Assembly: GCA_002408385.1 (NCBI GenBank)
Contig: DHSB01000114.1
Location: 1 to 29,104 of the forward strand
Source: Myxococcales bacterium UBA5297
GTDB lineage: Bacteria > Myxococcota > Myxococcia > Myxococcales > UBA5297
Length of the DNA stretch: 29,104 bases
Direction: 5' to 3'
Part shown: in pieces, positions 1-10,400 of the stretch
Numbering within the stretch: the first letter of the stretch is position 1
Layout of the letters: each line of letters begins with the position of its first letter
Notes under the pieces: model-generated
Databases searched by the model: none
Seen by the model: the letters and a program-made list of their open reading frames with translations, nothing else
Told to the model about the DNA's origin: nothing
Position numbers and translations under genes: made by a program

Positions 1-260
1 TCGAATTCGCCGGGCTGCGGCGCCTCGGGGGGCGGCGGGGCGCTGGCTTTGAAGGCGATGAGCAGCGCGAGCAGCGCGTGAAGGGCGGCCGAGCCCGCCA
101 GCCCGGCGCCTTGGGCGGCGCGGGTCCTCGCCGGTGGTGGAGCGGCGAGCCTGGGCCCCGCGGGCGCCGCCGGGCGCGAGGCCTGCGCGCCGTTCGCCCG
201 GCTGGCGGGCGGCGGGTGAGCCGAGTGCCTGTCGCTAGGCGGCTGGAGGGTGGGATCCAC
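1..260 (-). CDS. tonB: TonB-like energy transducer, N-terminal fragment (runs off left edge)
   Basis: Only the first 86 or so codons are present. The GTG start at 260 lies 12 bases after the exbD stop and has a CGGAG ribosome-binding sequence a few bases upstream. The N-terminal 50 residues are rich in Pro, Ala and Arg. They are followed by a single hydrophobic segment containing SAALH, which matches the S-x3-H motif in the membrane helix of TonB. A proline- and glutamate-rich stretch (APPPPEAPQPGE) begins the periplasmic spacer. In the family, TonB spans the periplasm and passes proton-motive force from ExbB/ExbD to outer-membrane TonB-dependent receptors. The C-terminal receptor-contact domain is outside the window, so TonB versus a related TonB-family adaptor cannot be separated. 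The 60-residue cytoplasmic leader is longer than in E. coli TonB. Confidence 0.75.
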   Translation of the reverse strand, partial: MDPTLQPPSDRHSAHPPPASRANGAQASRPAAPAGPRLAAPPPARTRAAQGAGLAGSAALHALLALLIAFKASAPPPPEAPQPGEF

Positions 261-272
261 CAGGGCTCCGGG

Positions 273-692
273 TCAGTTGGCCGTCACGTCCTTCTCGATG
301 TTGATAGCGAACTTGGCTATCCCGGCTCCCTTGATCAGATCGATGACGCGGACGACCGAGCCGTGCAGGGCGTTCTTGTCCGCGCTGATGATCGCGCGGG
401 CCTCCTTGTCCTTGGCGAGCGCCTCGGCGACCTTGCGCTCGAGGGCGGCCTCGTCGCCCTCGACCCCGTCGACGAAGACCTTGGCGTCCTTGGTGAGCAC
501 GATGTTGAGCATCACCCCGACGCTCTCGCCGCCGTGCGCGGCCCGGGGCAGCTCGACCTCGATGGACTCGCGCACGATGTAGGTCGCGGTCACCATGAAG
601 ATGATGAGCAGCACGAGCACCACGTCGACCAGCGGCGTCACGTTGATGCCGGCGATCAGCTCCTCGTCGTGGTTGTCTTGGGGGAGAGCCAT
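273..692 (-). CDS. exbD: ExbD/TolR-family biopolymer transport protein
   Basis: The product has 139 residues, the normal length for ExbD. A short cytoplasmic N-terminus leads into one membrane helix (about residues 20-40) with the sequence INVTPLVDVVLVLL. D23 in it corresponds to the essential membrane aspartate that carries protons in ExbD and TolR. The rest is a periplasmic domain ending KFAINIEKDV. The gene sits 66 bases after exbB and 12 bases before the tonB-like start on the same strand, so the three form an ExbB-ExbD-TonB operon. ExbD dimers sit inside the ExbB pentamer and couple proton flow to TonB. TolR is the alternative, but a TonB-type neighbour and the absence of tolA, tolB or pal favour ExbD. 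Confidence 0.92.
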   Translation of the reverse strand: MALPQDNHDEELIAGINVTPLVDVVLVLLIIFMVTATYIVRESIEVELPRAAHGGESVGVMLNIVLTKDAKVFVDGVEGDEAALERKVAEALAKDKEARAIISADKNALHGSVVRVIDLIKGAGIAKFAINIEKDVTAN

Positions 693-758
693 CGCTCTTT
701 TCTCGGCGCGTGAAGTGGTCTTTGGCGCGGCGGTGTGGGGCGTCGTGGGCTCCTCGAG

Positions 759-1400
<642 letters not shown>

Positions 1401-1808
1401 CGATTATCCGCAGATGAAGAGACTACACGGGCGTACCGCGTGCGCTGCTAGCCATTTCGCGCTGTGTGGTCCCTGCCCGTGAGAGTGGCCATTGAATACT
1501 TGCTGGCTGCCAAGTCAAGCACCGGCCATGCCCTCGCCGGTGCAAGCGCGCTGCTGGCGTCCGACGCACGCCGGGAGGCCCGCGGGCCGCCCGGGGACCG
1601 GCCGTGGCTTCTGAGCGGCCTGACAGCGTTTTGCCGGGTGCCTGCGATGGCCGAAGCGAGGGTGGCAAGCGAGTTCTCCGTCCATGGAGTCGCGTGAGAG
1701 GCAATCTTGCGATGCCGCCTTGGCCTCGCAACGCGCCGCTCGAGCACCTGGGGACGAGGGCCTCGCCCAATTGCTGAGGCTTCGAGTGGCGTGCTATGCC
1801 AGCGGGCC
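1401..1808. other. Divergent intergenic region between exbB and the cyclic-nucleotide-binding gene
   Basis: About 408 bases separate two divergently oriented genes, so promoters for both are expected here. Open frames exist on both strands, but their codon use is poor and they resemble no family I know. On the minus strand a TTGACT hexamer followed by TATTCA lies near 1493-1518. The spacing of about 14 bases is too short for a good sigma-70 promoter, so I do not call one. A small imperfect dyad (CTTG...CAAG) overlaps the same place. Nothing else is recognised. Confidence 0.4.
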
Positions 1809-2270
1809 ATGGATATCGCCATCCTCAAGAGAATCCCGCTCTTCGAAGGCCTCAACTCGACCCAGCTCGCCAAGGTGGCCGGCATCACCGTCGAGCGCGT
1901 GTGCAGAAAGGGCGAGAAGATCTTCGCGGAGGGCGATGCGGGCTATGAGTTCTTCGTCATCGTCGAGGGCCGCGTGCGCATCTCCAAGCACGTGCCGGGC
2001 ATCGGCGAGGAGGCGCTGGCCATCCTCGAGCCCGGCTCCTACTTCGGCGAGATGGCGCTGGTCGACGACACGCCGCGCTCGGCGGACGCCATCGCTCACA
2101 CCGACTGCCTCCTGCGGGTCATCAAGCGCGATGAGCTCGACGGGCTGATGTTCACCGACAAGGACATCGCCTACACGCTGCTCTGGACCTTCGTGCGCAC
2201 GCTGGCGGTGCGACTGCGCGAGACGAACGACAAGATCAAGGCGTTCTTCGCGATGGCCGCGCGCTTCTAA
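1809..2270 (+). CDS. Stand-alone cyclic nucleotide-binding domain protein
   Basis: The product has 153 residues and is essentially one cNMP-binding domain (PF00027). It opens with LKRIPLFEGL, the usual first helix of CRP-type domains. The phosphate-binding cassette is at about 78-92 (YFGEMAL, then PRSADA), with E81 and R90 in the positions that bind the cyclic phosphate and ribose. Cyclic nucleotide binding is therefore plausible. The C-terminus is one helix and has no helix-turn-helix, so it is not a complete CRP-family regulator and may act as a partner or sensor subunit. I chose ATG 1809 because the domain starts there; the frame is open upstream to 1707 but that part looks non-coding. The binding site before the start is weak. 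Confidence 0.85.
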   Translation: MDIAILKRIPLFEGLNSTQLAKVAGITVERVCRKGEKIFAEGDAGYEFFVIVEGRVRISKHVPGIGEEALAILEPGSYFGEMALVDDTPRSADAIAHTDCLLRVIKRDELDGLMFTDKDIAYTLLWTFVRTLAVRLRETNDKIKAFFAMAARF

Positions 2271-2394
2271 CCGCCTCGGCGCGCCTTGTCGTCCCTCCGA
2301 GCGCGCTTTGCGGCGACTCGGCAGGCGCGCGTTTCTGCCAGGTGAGGCCGGCGCGGGTGGGGGGCGGCGCAGCGCGTCGGGGAGAAGCGCTCGG

Positions 2395-3138
2395 CTACTT
2401 GATCATCGTCCCCAGGCTGCTCCAGACGAACTCGAAGCGGTCGTTGAGAAAGTCCTTGGGCGAGATGCCCATGATGTTGCCCTCGGCCCAGCCCTGACCG
2501 GTGGCCTTCTGCAGCGACTTCTCCACGAGCTCGGTGCAGGTGAAGCGCGACTCGTCCTCGAAGTCGAGGTCGAAGTCGTAGGGCTTGCCGATCTGCGAAC
2601 GGGCATACTCGATGGCCTCGGCGACCTGCTCCGGGGCGAGGCCCTTGGGGCGGACCACGATGGCCGCATCGCCCTCGCTGCAGAACTCGGCGAGGTCGAC
2701 CTCGCGCACGTCATGCGTGGTGGCGTCCACGATCCTGCCGTCGCCCGCGTAGAGCGCGGCATGGCCCCAGTAGCCGGGGATGACCCAGTTCGAGGTGGTG
2801 CCGTCGGTGCGCCGGAGGATGACGTCGCCCGGCTCGAGCGCCTCCGAGAGCCTGCGGCGGGCCTGGTCGTCGAGCCGATGGACATGCGGGTCGTAGTCGA
2901 TGCCGGTGAGGAAGAGGACGACGTGCTTCTTGAAGCGATACCAGGGGCCCTCGGGCGGATGCAGCGGAACGGCACTTTCGACTGACGTGGGCGACGGGGG
3001 CATCGTCAGGCAGACCTGCGGCTTCGCCTCGCCGCGGGCGAAAGAGTCGGGCCTGGCCGTCACGGCCGCCTGTCCCGTGGCCTGGGGCTTGGTTTCGAGG
3101 GCGGGGATGAGCTGCGGCTGCCGCGGCTGGACTTTCAC
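2395..3138 (-). CDS. YiiX-like permuted papain-fold amidase/hydrolase
   Basis: The product has 247 residues. Residues 1-65 are a low-complexity, Pro- and Ala-rich leader; the catalytic domain runs from about 98 to 230. It begins LEPGDVILRR and contains GYWGHAALY (H126) and RFTCTELVEKSL (C201). That order, His before Cys, is the circularly permuted NlpC/P60 arrangement of the YiiX/YebB family (PF05708). Members are predicted thiol hydrolases acting on peptidoglycan peptides or lipid amides. I chose the GTG start at 3138 because a perfect GAGGAGG sequence sits 6 bases upstream; the frame remains open to 3462 but loses coding character. There is no clear signal peptide. The exact substrate cannot be read from sequence. 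Confidence 0.8.
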   Translation of the reverse strand: MKVQPRQPQLIPALETKPQATGQAAVTARPDSFARGEAKPQVCLTMPPSPTSVESAVPLHPPEGPWYRFKKHVVLFLTGIDYDPHVHRLDDQARRRLSEALEPGDVILRRTDGTTSNWVIPGYWGHAALYAGDGRIVDATTHDVREVDLAEFCSEGDAAIVVRPKGLAPEQVAEAIEYARSQIGKPYDFDLDFEDESRFTCTELVEKSLQKATGQGWAEGNIMGISPKDFLNDRFEFVWSSLGTMIK

Positions 3139-3815
3139 GTTGAGCCTCCTCGCTTTCGCGGGGCATTTTCGACGCCACTGCGCCCTGAGTTGCTCGAGGC
3201 CGAGAGCTCTTTTCGCCTTCTGCTCGAGTCTGCTCCCGCTCGCAGCACACCACTTCGACCGGCCTTCGGACTGGGGAGGGCAGGATGCCGAAGCATCGTA
3301 AACCACGGCTAGATGGCCCTTGAAGGCCGAAAGCCTGTTGTCGTCGAGTCGAGTCTTGCCCGGGTCGGCGGGATTATTGATGGCCGGGGCTTCGACAACC
3401 TTGGGCGTCGGGGGCCGATGGTACCGGCCTTGGGGTCGGCAAGTCGATGGCGTGATCGACAAAACCGCGGGTTGCGGCCAGGTCGATGTCGAGATCGATC
3501 GAATCGATCATGCGCCCCTACCACCCCGCGGCCGGTCGCCCAGGTTCCCGACTCTCGACTCTGCTGTTCGCCATTTTGCGGCCGAATCAGCCCCCGCCAT
3601 CCCAATCGCTGGCGGAGGGACTGCGGCTTCGGCCCAGCGCGAGAGCGCCATCAGCGGGAAGGCGAACGGGTACGACGGGTAGTTCAAGCAAGTGAACGCG
3701 CCGGTGCGCGGTCGCTGGCCTGAACGGCGTTCGCCGCGCGCCGTCTCGGCTCTGGCGGGGGCCCGCCGCGCTTCGTCCGCCTGCCACCCGCCCGGCCAGC
3801 TCCTCAGTGCAGGCA
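3139..3815. other. 677-base region without a recognisable gene
   Basis: This lies between two minus-strand genes and should hold the promoter of the YiiX-like gene. Open frames in it have codon use unlike the neighbours and resemble nothing known to me. A 7-base inverted repeat with a 3-base spacer sits at 3493-3509 (GATCGAT, CGA, ATCGATC), inside a stretch rich in GATC and CGAT. It could be an operator, but no regulator is identified. Confidence 0.35.
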
Positions 3816-5075
3816 TCAGCGGTGCGGCGGGCTCGCCACCGGGCCAGCGGAAGGGCCGGTGGAGAAGCGGAAGGTCTCGCCGGGGACCGGCAGGGTCCAG
3901 GCTGCGCCGTGCGGCCCGCAGCGATCAGGTGCGCAGTCGCTCTCGGTCTTGTTGAGCGGCGCGACGCCGCGTCTCTCCGGTAGCTCGCGCTCGACGATGT
4001 CGACGAAGCGCTCGAGGGCCGTGTCGTCGAGGACCACGCGCAGCGGCTCGAGCGGATCTGAGCGAGGCTGCAGGAAGTCCTCCCAGTGTCCGCCGATGAC
4101 GTAGCGCACCTTGTGGTGGCGCAGGAGCGGACCGGGATAGTCGTCGGTCTCCTCGAACCCGGGGACGCAAGAGATGTGCAGGTCGACGTCGCGCTCGGCC
4201 ACCTTCTCCTTCGAGAAGAAGCCATGGGGAGGCGAGGCCGCCGCGTCGGTGTAGTGGATGCGGAAGGCGACCTCGCCGCGCTCGTTGAGCAGGTCGATGA
4301 GGAAGGCCCAGGTGTTGCCAAGCTTGAAGTCGTCGGCGGAGGAGGGCAGCTCCGGCCGCGGCTGCTTGACGTACCCGCCGTAGGCCGCCACGTCGAGGCC
4401 GGCGAGGTTGAGGTGCGGGGCGTGGCCATGGTGGGCCGGGGTGATGCGCATGCCGGCGAGCGGGCAGCGCGCCGTCTCGTCGCCGCTGCCGTAGTCGAGC
4501 GGGGCGACGCAGCCGAAGCGAGAGGTCATCGCCGCGAGAATGTTGACGGTGGAGCGATCCGCTATCAGCGCGGGCTTGCCGGCGATCAGGCCTTCGGCGA
4601 AGAAGCCCGGCACGTCGGCGACGTGGTCGACGTGGCCGTGGGCGATGAGCACGGCGGTCACCTCGCCCACCGGCGTTCCTGCGAATCCCGCGCGGACCGC
4701 GGCCTCGTCGGGGACGATCTGGACGAGCGAGGAGACCTGTGAGGCGAGGAGGCGCTGGACGCTGTGATTGGTGAAGTAGGGCGCCGCCAGCAGGTAGCTT
4801 TTTCCCCACCGGATGCCCCAGCCTCCGGCTCCGTAGTAGTGCAGCACCACGACGCCGGCGGGGGCGTCGAAGTCTTGCAGGCGCGCAGCGAGCGCGCGCT
4901 CGGGAATCGGCTGGCCGCGCAGCGTCAAGCCTCCCGCGGAAGAGCGCGCGGAAGGTGGTGCCAACCCCGGGGCGGCCGCGCCCGGCTCGGTCGGGGCAGG
5001 GCGAGCGTGCGAGCAGGCGGTCACGAACGCAGCGAAGGTGGCGCAGAGCAGGAGGCGAGGAGCAGGGACGCGCAT
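3816..5075 (-). CDS. Metallo-beta-lactamase-fold lipoprotein
   Basis: The product has 419 residues. The N-terminus has a short basic region, a hydrophobic segment and FVTAC, giving a plausible lipobox with Cys21, so the protein is probably anchored in the envelope. The HxHxDH motif of the metallo-beta-lactamase superfamily is at H146-H151 (HGHVDH). Further histidines that could complete a two-metal site occur in PAHHGHAPHL (about 218-227) and GGHWED near the C-terminal third. The gap between lipobox and domain is Pro/Ala-rich. A hydrolase of the MBL fold is well supported; the substrate (lactone, phosphodiester, or other) is unknown. There is no clear ribosome-binding site at ATG 5075, so the start rests on the signal sequence. 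The next minus-strand gene is 677 bases downstream and the ABC-F gene ends 209 bases upstream. Confidence 0.8.
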   Translation of the reverse strand: MRVPAPRLLLCATFAAFVTACSHARPAPTEPGAAAPGLAPPSARSSAGGLTLRGQPIPERALAARLQDFDAPAGVVVLHYYGAGGWGIRWGKSYLLAAPYFTNHSVQRLLASQVSSLVQIVPDEAAVRAGFAGTPVGEVTAVLIAHGHVDHVADVPGFFAEGLIAGKPALIADRSTVNILAAMTSRFGCVAPLDYGSGDETARCPLAGMRITPAHHGHAPHLNLAGLDVAAYGGYVKQPRPELPSSADDFKLGNTWAFLIDLLNERGEVAFRIHYTDAAASPPHGFFSKEKVAERDVDLHISCVPGFEETDDYPGPLLRHHKVRYVIGGHWEDFLQPRSDPLEPLRVVLDDTALERFVDIVERELPERRGVAPLNKTESDCAPDRCGPHGAAWTLPVPGETFRFSTGPSAGPVASPPHR

Positions 5076-5284
5076 GGCGCAGACTTTGAGCTTCGGTCGC
5101 GCCCGGGAGTCAACCCGCTTCTTTCTCGGCCACTCGAGCGACAGGAGGGGGCGATGCGCGGGAGCTCGGACGCGGACCGGTGGCGGGAATCCCGCGGCCA
5201 GACGGCCCCCGGTGCTCGTCGGGGCGTCCCGAGGTGCCTGAGCCGCGATCGCAGGCAGGTCTTGGTCCCGCCGCCAGCCAAGCC

Positions 5285-7228
5285 TCAGCAGTCCTGACTC
5301 GCCCTCTCGAGCCGCTCCTGCACCTCGGCCCACTGCGCGAGCAGCCCCTCGAGCTCGACTTTGTTCTTCTCGTAGGTCTCCATCAGCGGGCGGGCGCGCG
5401 CGAAGTCGCCGTAGAACACAGGGTCGGCGAGCTGCGGTTCGATCTCGCTCTGCTGCGCCTCGATTGCAGCGATGCGCGCCTCGCACCGGGCGACCTCTTC
5501 GCGCAAGGGCCTCAGGCGCGCGTTGAGCGCGTTGCGCTCTTCGGCCTCGCGGCGCCGGCGATCCTTCTCGGTCTCGCGCTTGGGCTCGGCCGAGCTCTGG
5601 GCCGCCTGCTGTCCGTCGCCGCTTTGGGCGAGGTGGTAGAGGTAGTCGGCCAGGTTGCCCGGCCAGTCGACGATCTTTGCTTCGCGCACGTCCCAGACCC
5701 GCGTCGCCAGCCGGTCGATGAACCGGCGGTTGTGCGAGACGAAGAGCAGGGTGCCGCCGTAGCCTTCGAGCGCGTCGATGAGCTTCTCGGTCGAGCTGAT
5801 GTCCAGGTGGTTGGTCGGCTCGTCCATCAGCAGCAGGTTCGACGGCAGGACGAGCAGCCGTGCCAGCGCGACTCGCGCCTTCTCGCCGCCCGAGAGCACG
5901 CCGATGCGCTTGTCGACGTCGTCGCCCGAGAAGAGGAAGGCGCCCAAGACCGAGCGCACCCAGGTCTGGGGACGGTCGGGCACCATCGACCAGATCTCCT
6001 CGAGGATGGTCTTGGCCGGGTCGAGCAGGTCGGTGTGGTGCTGCGCGTAGTAGGCGAGCTCGACGTGGTGCCCCTTCTCGATGCCCCCGCGATCGAGCTC
6101 GAGCTCGCCGGCGGTCAGCTTGAGCAGCGTGGTCTTGCCCGCGCCGTTGGCTCCGATGATCGCGATGCGCTCGCCGCGGTAGACCGTCTGCTCGAGCCCC
6201 TCGTAGATGCGCTTCTCGCCGAAGGCCTTGGCCACGTCGCGAAAGCGCAGCGCCTCGCGGCCCGAGCGCGCCGCCTCCGGGAACTGGAAGTGGATCGTCG
6301 AGCGCTTCTCGAGGACGCTGATGACCTCCTGCTTCTCGAGCAGCTTGATGCGGCTCTGCACCTGACGCGCTTTGGTCGCCTTGGCGCGAAAGCGCTCGAT
6401 GAACTCCTCCATCTGCGCGCGCTCGGCGGCCTGGCGGCGCGCACGGCCCGCGAGCTCCTCCTCCTCGGCGGCGCGTTGGCGCTCGTAATCGTCGTAGTTG
6501 CCGCTGTAGCCGCGCAGCCCCTCGATCTCGAACGACAGGACCCGGTCGATCTGCCGGTTGAGGAAGTCGCGATCGTGGCTGACGACGAGCAGCGCCTTGC
6601 CCGCGCGGCGCAGGAAGTCGTCGAACCAGACGAGCGAGGGGACGTCCAGGTGGTTGGTCGGCTCGTCGAGCAGCAACAGCTCGGGACCCATCAGCAGCAG
6701 GCCGGCGAGCGCGGCGCGCATCTTCCAGCCTCCCGAGAGCCTCTGCACGGGCCGCTCGAAGTCCTTCTTCTCGAACCCCAGGCCGGCCAGGATGCGCTCG
6801 GCCTGATGGCGCCCGTAGCGCTCCTCGAAGGCGTTGAGCTCCTCGTGCAGGTCGGCGAGCTGGGCGGCGAGGTCGAGGCGCTCGTCGTCGTCGTCGGCCT
6901 CGGCGAGCGCGGCCTCGGTCGCCAGCAGCCGCTCGGTGAGCCGGTCGCGATCGGGGACGGCCGACAGCACCGTGTCGAGGAGCGCTCCGGGCGGCAGCTC
7001 CAAGATGTCCTGCGGCAGGTAGCCGGCGCGCACGCCCTTGCTGAAGCTGACCGTGCCGTCGTCGGGCGCGAGCTGCCGGGAGAGAATCTTGAGCAGCGTC
7101 GACTTGCCGGTGCCATTGGCGCCCACCAGGCCGATCCGGTCGCGGGCGTTGATGGAGAAGCTCGCCTCCTCGAGCAGCACCTTGGGGCCGAAGGAGAGCG
7201 AGAGGCGGCTGGCGGTCACGAGGCTCAT
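5285..7228 (-). CDS. ABC-F family ATP-binding protein (Uup/YheS-like)
   Basis: The product has 647 residues with two ABC ATPase domains and no membrane segments, which defines ABC-F. Domain 1 has Walker A GANGTGKST (36-44), signature LSGGWKMR (164-171) and LLLLDEPTNHLD. Domain 2 has Walker A GANGAGKTT (359-367), signature LSGGEKARVALA and LLMDEPTNHLD. The inter-domain linker (about 250-310) is the charged helical hairpin that reaches the ribosomal peptidyl-transferase centre in studied members. A C-terminal charged coiled coil (about 575-640) resembles that of Uup. Family members act on stalled or assembling ribosomes; some give antibiotic resistance, which cannot be judged here. ATG 7228 is chosen because the domain starts SLVTASRLSLSFG; a GTG 19 codons upstream is possible. 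Confidence 0.92.
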   Translation of the reverse strand: MSLVTASRLSLSFGPKVLLEEASFSINARDRIGLVGANGTGKSTLLKILSRQLAPDDGTVSFSKGVRAGYLPQDILELPPGALLDTVLSAVPDRDRLTERLLATEAALAEADDDDERLDLAAQLADLHEELNAFEERYGRHQAERILAGLGFEKKDFERPVQRLSGGWKMRAALAGLLLMGPELLLLDEPTNHLDVPSLVWFDDFLRRAGKALLVVSHDRDFLNRQIDRVLSFEIEGLRGYSGNYDDYERQRAAEEEELAGRARRQAAERAQMEEFIERFRAKATKARQVQSRIKLLEKQEVISVLEKRSTIHFQFPEAARSGREALRFRDVAKAFGEKRIYEGLEQTVYRGERIAIIGANGAGKTTLLKLTAGELELDRGGIEKGHHVELAYYAQHHTDLLDPAKTILEEIWSMVPDRPQTWVRSVLGAFLFSGDDVDKRIGVLSGGEKARVALARLLVLPSNLLLMDEPTNHLDISSTEKLIDALEGYGGTLLFVSHNRRFIDRLATRVWDVREAKIVDWPGNLADYLYHLAQSGDGQQAAQSSAEPKRETEKDRRRREAEERNALNARLRPLREEVARCEARIAAIEAQQSEIEPQLADPVFYGDFARARPLMETYEKNKVELEGLLAQWAEVQERLERASQDC

Positions 7229-7422
7229 GGCGAAGGAACAAGGGAGAGCGGCCCCGTCGAGCCGCGCGATTTCAAGCAGCGGCACAGGGTGCCCAAGAGG
7301 CGCCGGGCACGCAAGCGTTGCTCAGCCTGGGGTGGCCGGCCGCGCCAGCGAAGGCTCGCTCCTTCGGCAAGCAAGCTGGTAGAAGAGAGCGCCAGCCCTC
7401 TGCTCGAGTCCCGGGAGATGAA

Positions 7423-10400
7423 ATGCCGACAGCCGCCGAGCGCGTTGAGTCTGTTGATCTCATGCGCCTGCTCTCGGCAATTCCCGTGGGGATCGCTCAC
7501 CTGACCAACGAGCGGATCGACTACGTCAACCCCGCCCTCCTCGAGCTGCTCGAGCGGACCGAGGAGACGATGCTGGGCGCTCGGTTCGTCGAGCTGGTCC
7601 ACCCCGACGATCGCCCCGCGGTCGAGGCGCGCTACCGGGCGCGCGTTGCCGGCGACAAGGCGGTGCCGCCGAGCTACGAGACCACGCTGCGGCGCGGCGA
7701 CGGCTCGGAGGTGCGGGTCGAGCTCGAGCCCAAGGCACTCGGCGAGCGAGAGCTGCTCGTGTTGGTGCGCGACGTGACCGGCCGGGTGCGGGACAGCGCC
7801 CTGCTCGCGGCGCTCTCCTCGGTCGCCCTCCAGGTGCAGCGGGCGCGCACGCCGCGCGAGGTGCTGTGGGCGGCCGCCGAGGGGCTGCGCGAGCTCGGGA
7901 TGAACCTGGCGGCCTTGCGTCTGGCCGGTCCGGACGAGCTCGTCGTCGAGTGCCTGAGCCTCGACGAGGGGAGCCTTCGCGCGCTCGAGTCGGTCTTCGG
8001 CGCTCCCTGGCGCTCATGGCGCTTTGCCCTGGCGGACCTGCCGATGAGCTCGCGCGCCTTGGCCGAGAGGCGCAACCTCTTCGACAGGGCGGTGGTCGAG
8101 GACCTCGTCCGCATCGCGCGCCGCAGCTCGTCCTCCCGAGCCGCCCAGGCAGAGGAGCAGGTTCTGCGTTCGGGCCTGCAGCGGGGCGTCTTGTGCCCGC
8201 TGTTTGTCCACGGCCAGCCCTGGGGGTTTTTGGACATTGCCTCGGCGACCCTGACCGCAAGCGACGCGGCGGCCGTCGGCCTGTTCGCCTCGAAGGTCGC
8301 CTCGGCGCTCGAGGTGACCTCGACCATCGCCGAGCTCGAGCGCAAGAACCGCGAGCTCGCCGCTATCCAGGAGCTCGCCGAGGCGGGCAGCGAGACAGAT
8401 TTCGAGCTGCTGCTGCCCGAGCTTCTGCGCATCGCCTGCGGGGCCGTGCGGAGCGACGCGGGGGCCCTCTACCTGCTGGACGGCAACCGCGCCCAGTTCA
8501 TCCTGGCCGCCGACCATGGCGGCATCGCCGCCTTGCGTTCGAAGCACAGCGTCCTGCCCATCGGCTCGCCCATCGGCCGCGCGGCCCTCACCCTCGAGTC
8601 GACCGCTCTGGGAACGAGCCCCCTGCTCGCCGATTTCTCGCGGGAGCTGGCCGCCGAGGGCATCTGCGAGATGGCGCTCGTTCCTCTGCACATCAAGGGG
8701 CGGCTCGCCGGTACGCTGAACCTGGCGCGCTGCAGGCCAGAGCCCTTCTCCGAGGACGAGCTGCGGTTCGCCTCACAGCTCAGCGGGCAGGTTGCTATCC
8801 AGGTTGAGAACGCGCGTCTGTACTCGGACACCAGCCGGCGCGTCAAGCTGCTCACCGTGCTCTTTGGCCTCAGCCGCATGGGAGCCGAGGCGCTTGAGGT
8901 CGCACCGCTGGTCGAGCGGGTGCTCGACAAGGTCTCTGAGGCCGTCCCGGTCGAGGCCGTGGCGCTGCACCTGCTCGAAGGCGATTGCCTGCGCCTTGCG
9001 GGCGAGAGGGGCGAGGGCGGAGGCTGGGACAAGGAGACCGCCATCCCGCTCGATCGCCAGATGCTCTGCGGGCGGGCAGCCATTGAGCGGCGCACGCAGG
9101 TGGTCGACTTGTCCTTGTGGCCCGAGCGCGGCGGCGGGGAGCTTGCGCGCAGTCGCGGGATGATGCATGCGGCCTCGGTGCCTCTGGTCGCCAGCGACCG
9201 CCTCATCGGCACCCTGTGTGTGCTGCGGCGCGCCGACCGCGCCTTCGTCGACGAGGAGATTGGCCTGCTCGAGAGCAGCGCCGCGCAGATCTCCTTGGCC
9301 ATCGAAAGGGCCAGGCTCTTCGAGCGGGAGCGCAAGCGGGTCGAGGAGCTGCAGCTTTTCCTCGAGGTCGGACGGGTCATCACCGCCTCGCTCGACCTTG
9401 AGCTCATCCTCGAGTCCTCGGCGGCGAGCATGGCGCGCATGGCCGAGGCGACGCACGCCTTTGTCCTGCTGCAGGAGCCCTGCAAGCGGGTGCTCAGAGG
9501 CGTAGTCGCCTCGGCCCCCGAGCACCGGGATCACTTCCGCACCGTGCGCCTCTCGCTCGACGCGGCCTCCGCGGCGGCTCTGGCGGTCAGGACCCGCGCC
9601 CCGGTGCGGGTCGCCGACACCAAGGGGTCCAACCTGGTGTGCCGCGAGCTTGTCGAGAGCTACTCACAGAAGAGCGTGCTCGCGCTGCCGCTGCTGGTGC
9701 GCGGCGAGCCCATCGGCGCGGTGCTCATCGGCGATGCGCGCTGGCCGCGCGCCTGGAGCGAGGCCCAGAGCGATCGCGCGATGGCCGTGGCGCGCCAGGT
9801 CGCCGTCTCGGTGGCGAACGCGCGGCTCTACGAGGACTTGAAGCGCAGCTACGACCAGCTCGCCCGGGCCCAGGAGGAGCTGGTCAAGCGCGAGAGGCTC
9901 GCGGCCCTCGGCGAGCTGTCGGCCGTGGTCGCCCACGAGGTGCGCAACCCCCTGGGCGTCATCTTCAATTCGCTCGGTTCGCTGCGCCGGGTGCTGCACC
10001 CGAGCGGCGACGCGGCGATGCTGCTCGACATCGTGGGCGAGGAGGCCGACCGGCTCAACCGCATCGTCGGCGAGCTGCTCGACTTTGCGCGGCCCTCCGA
10101 TCCCGCGCTGCAGCTCGAGCCGCTCCTCGAGGTGCTGGGGGCCGCGGCCGAGGCGGCCGCGCCCATCGCCGAGCCGGCCGGAGTGCAGATAAAGATCGAG
10201 GCGCCCGAGCCATCGCTGCGCGCGCCGGTCGACGCTCACATGCTGCGACAGGCGCTGCTGAACCTGATCATCAACGCTATCCAGGCGATGCCCAAGGGCG
10301 GCACGGTGGCCGTCGCGGCGTCGACCGAGGAGCACCAGGGGCGCAGGCTTGCCCGCATCGAGGTCTCGGACACCGGCGCCGGGATCTCCCCGGACCTCGC

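Noticed and set aside
1493..1518. Sigma-70 promoter for exbB
   Set aside because: The TTGACT and TATTCA hexamers are only about 14 bases apart, too close for a confident call.
3816..7241. A single open frame of 1141 codons on the minus strand
   Set aside because: Only its last 419 codons are a gene (MBL-fold lipoprotein). The first part lies antisense-frame within the ABC-F gene on the same strand and is an Arg/Ala-rich shadow caused by high GC.
5180..7504. Long plus-strand frame of 774 codons
   Set aside because: It is the complement of the ABC-F gene, whose two ATPase domains are unmistakable; the plus frame is Leu/Glu/Val-rich with no domain.
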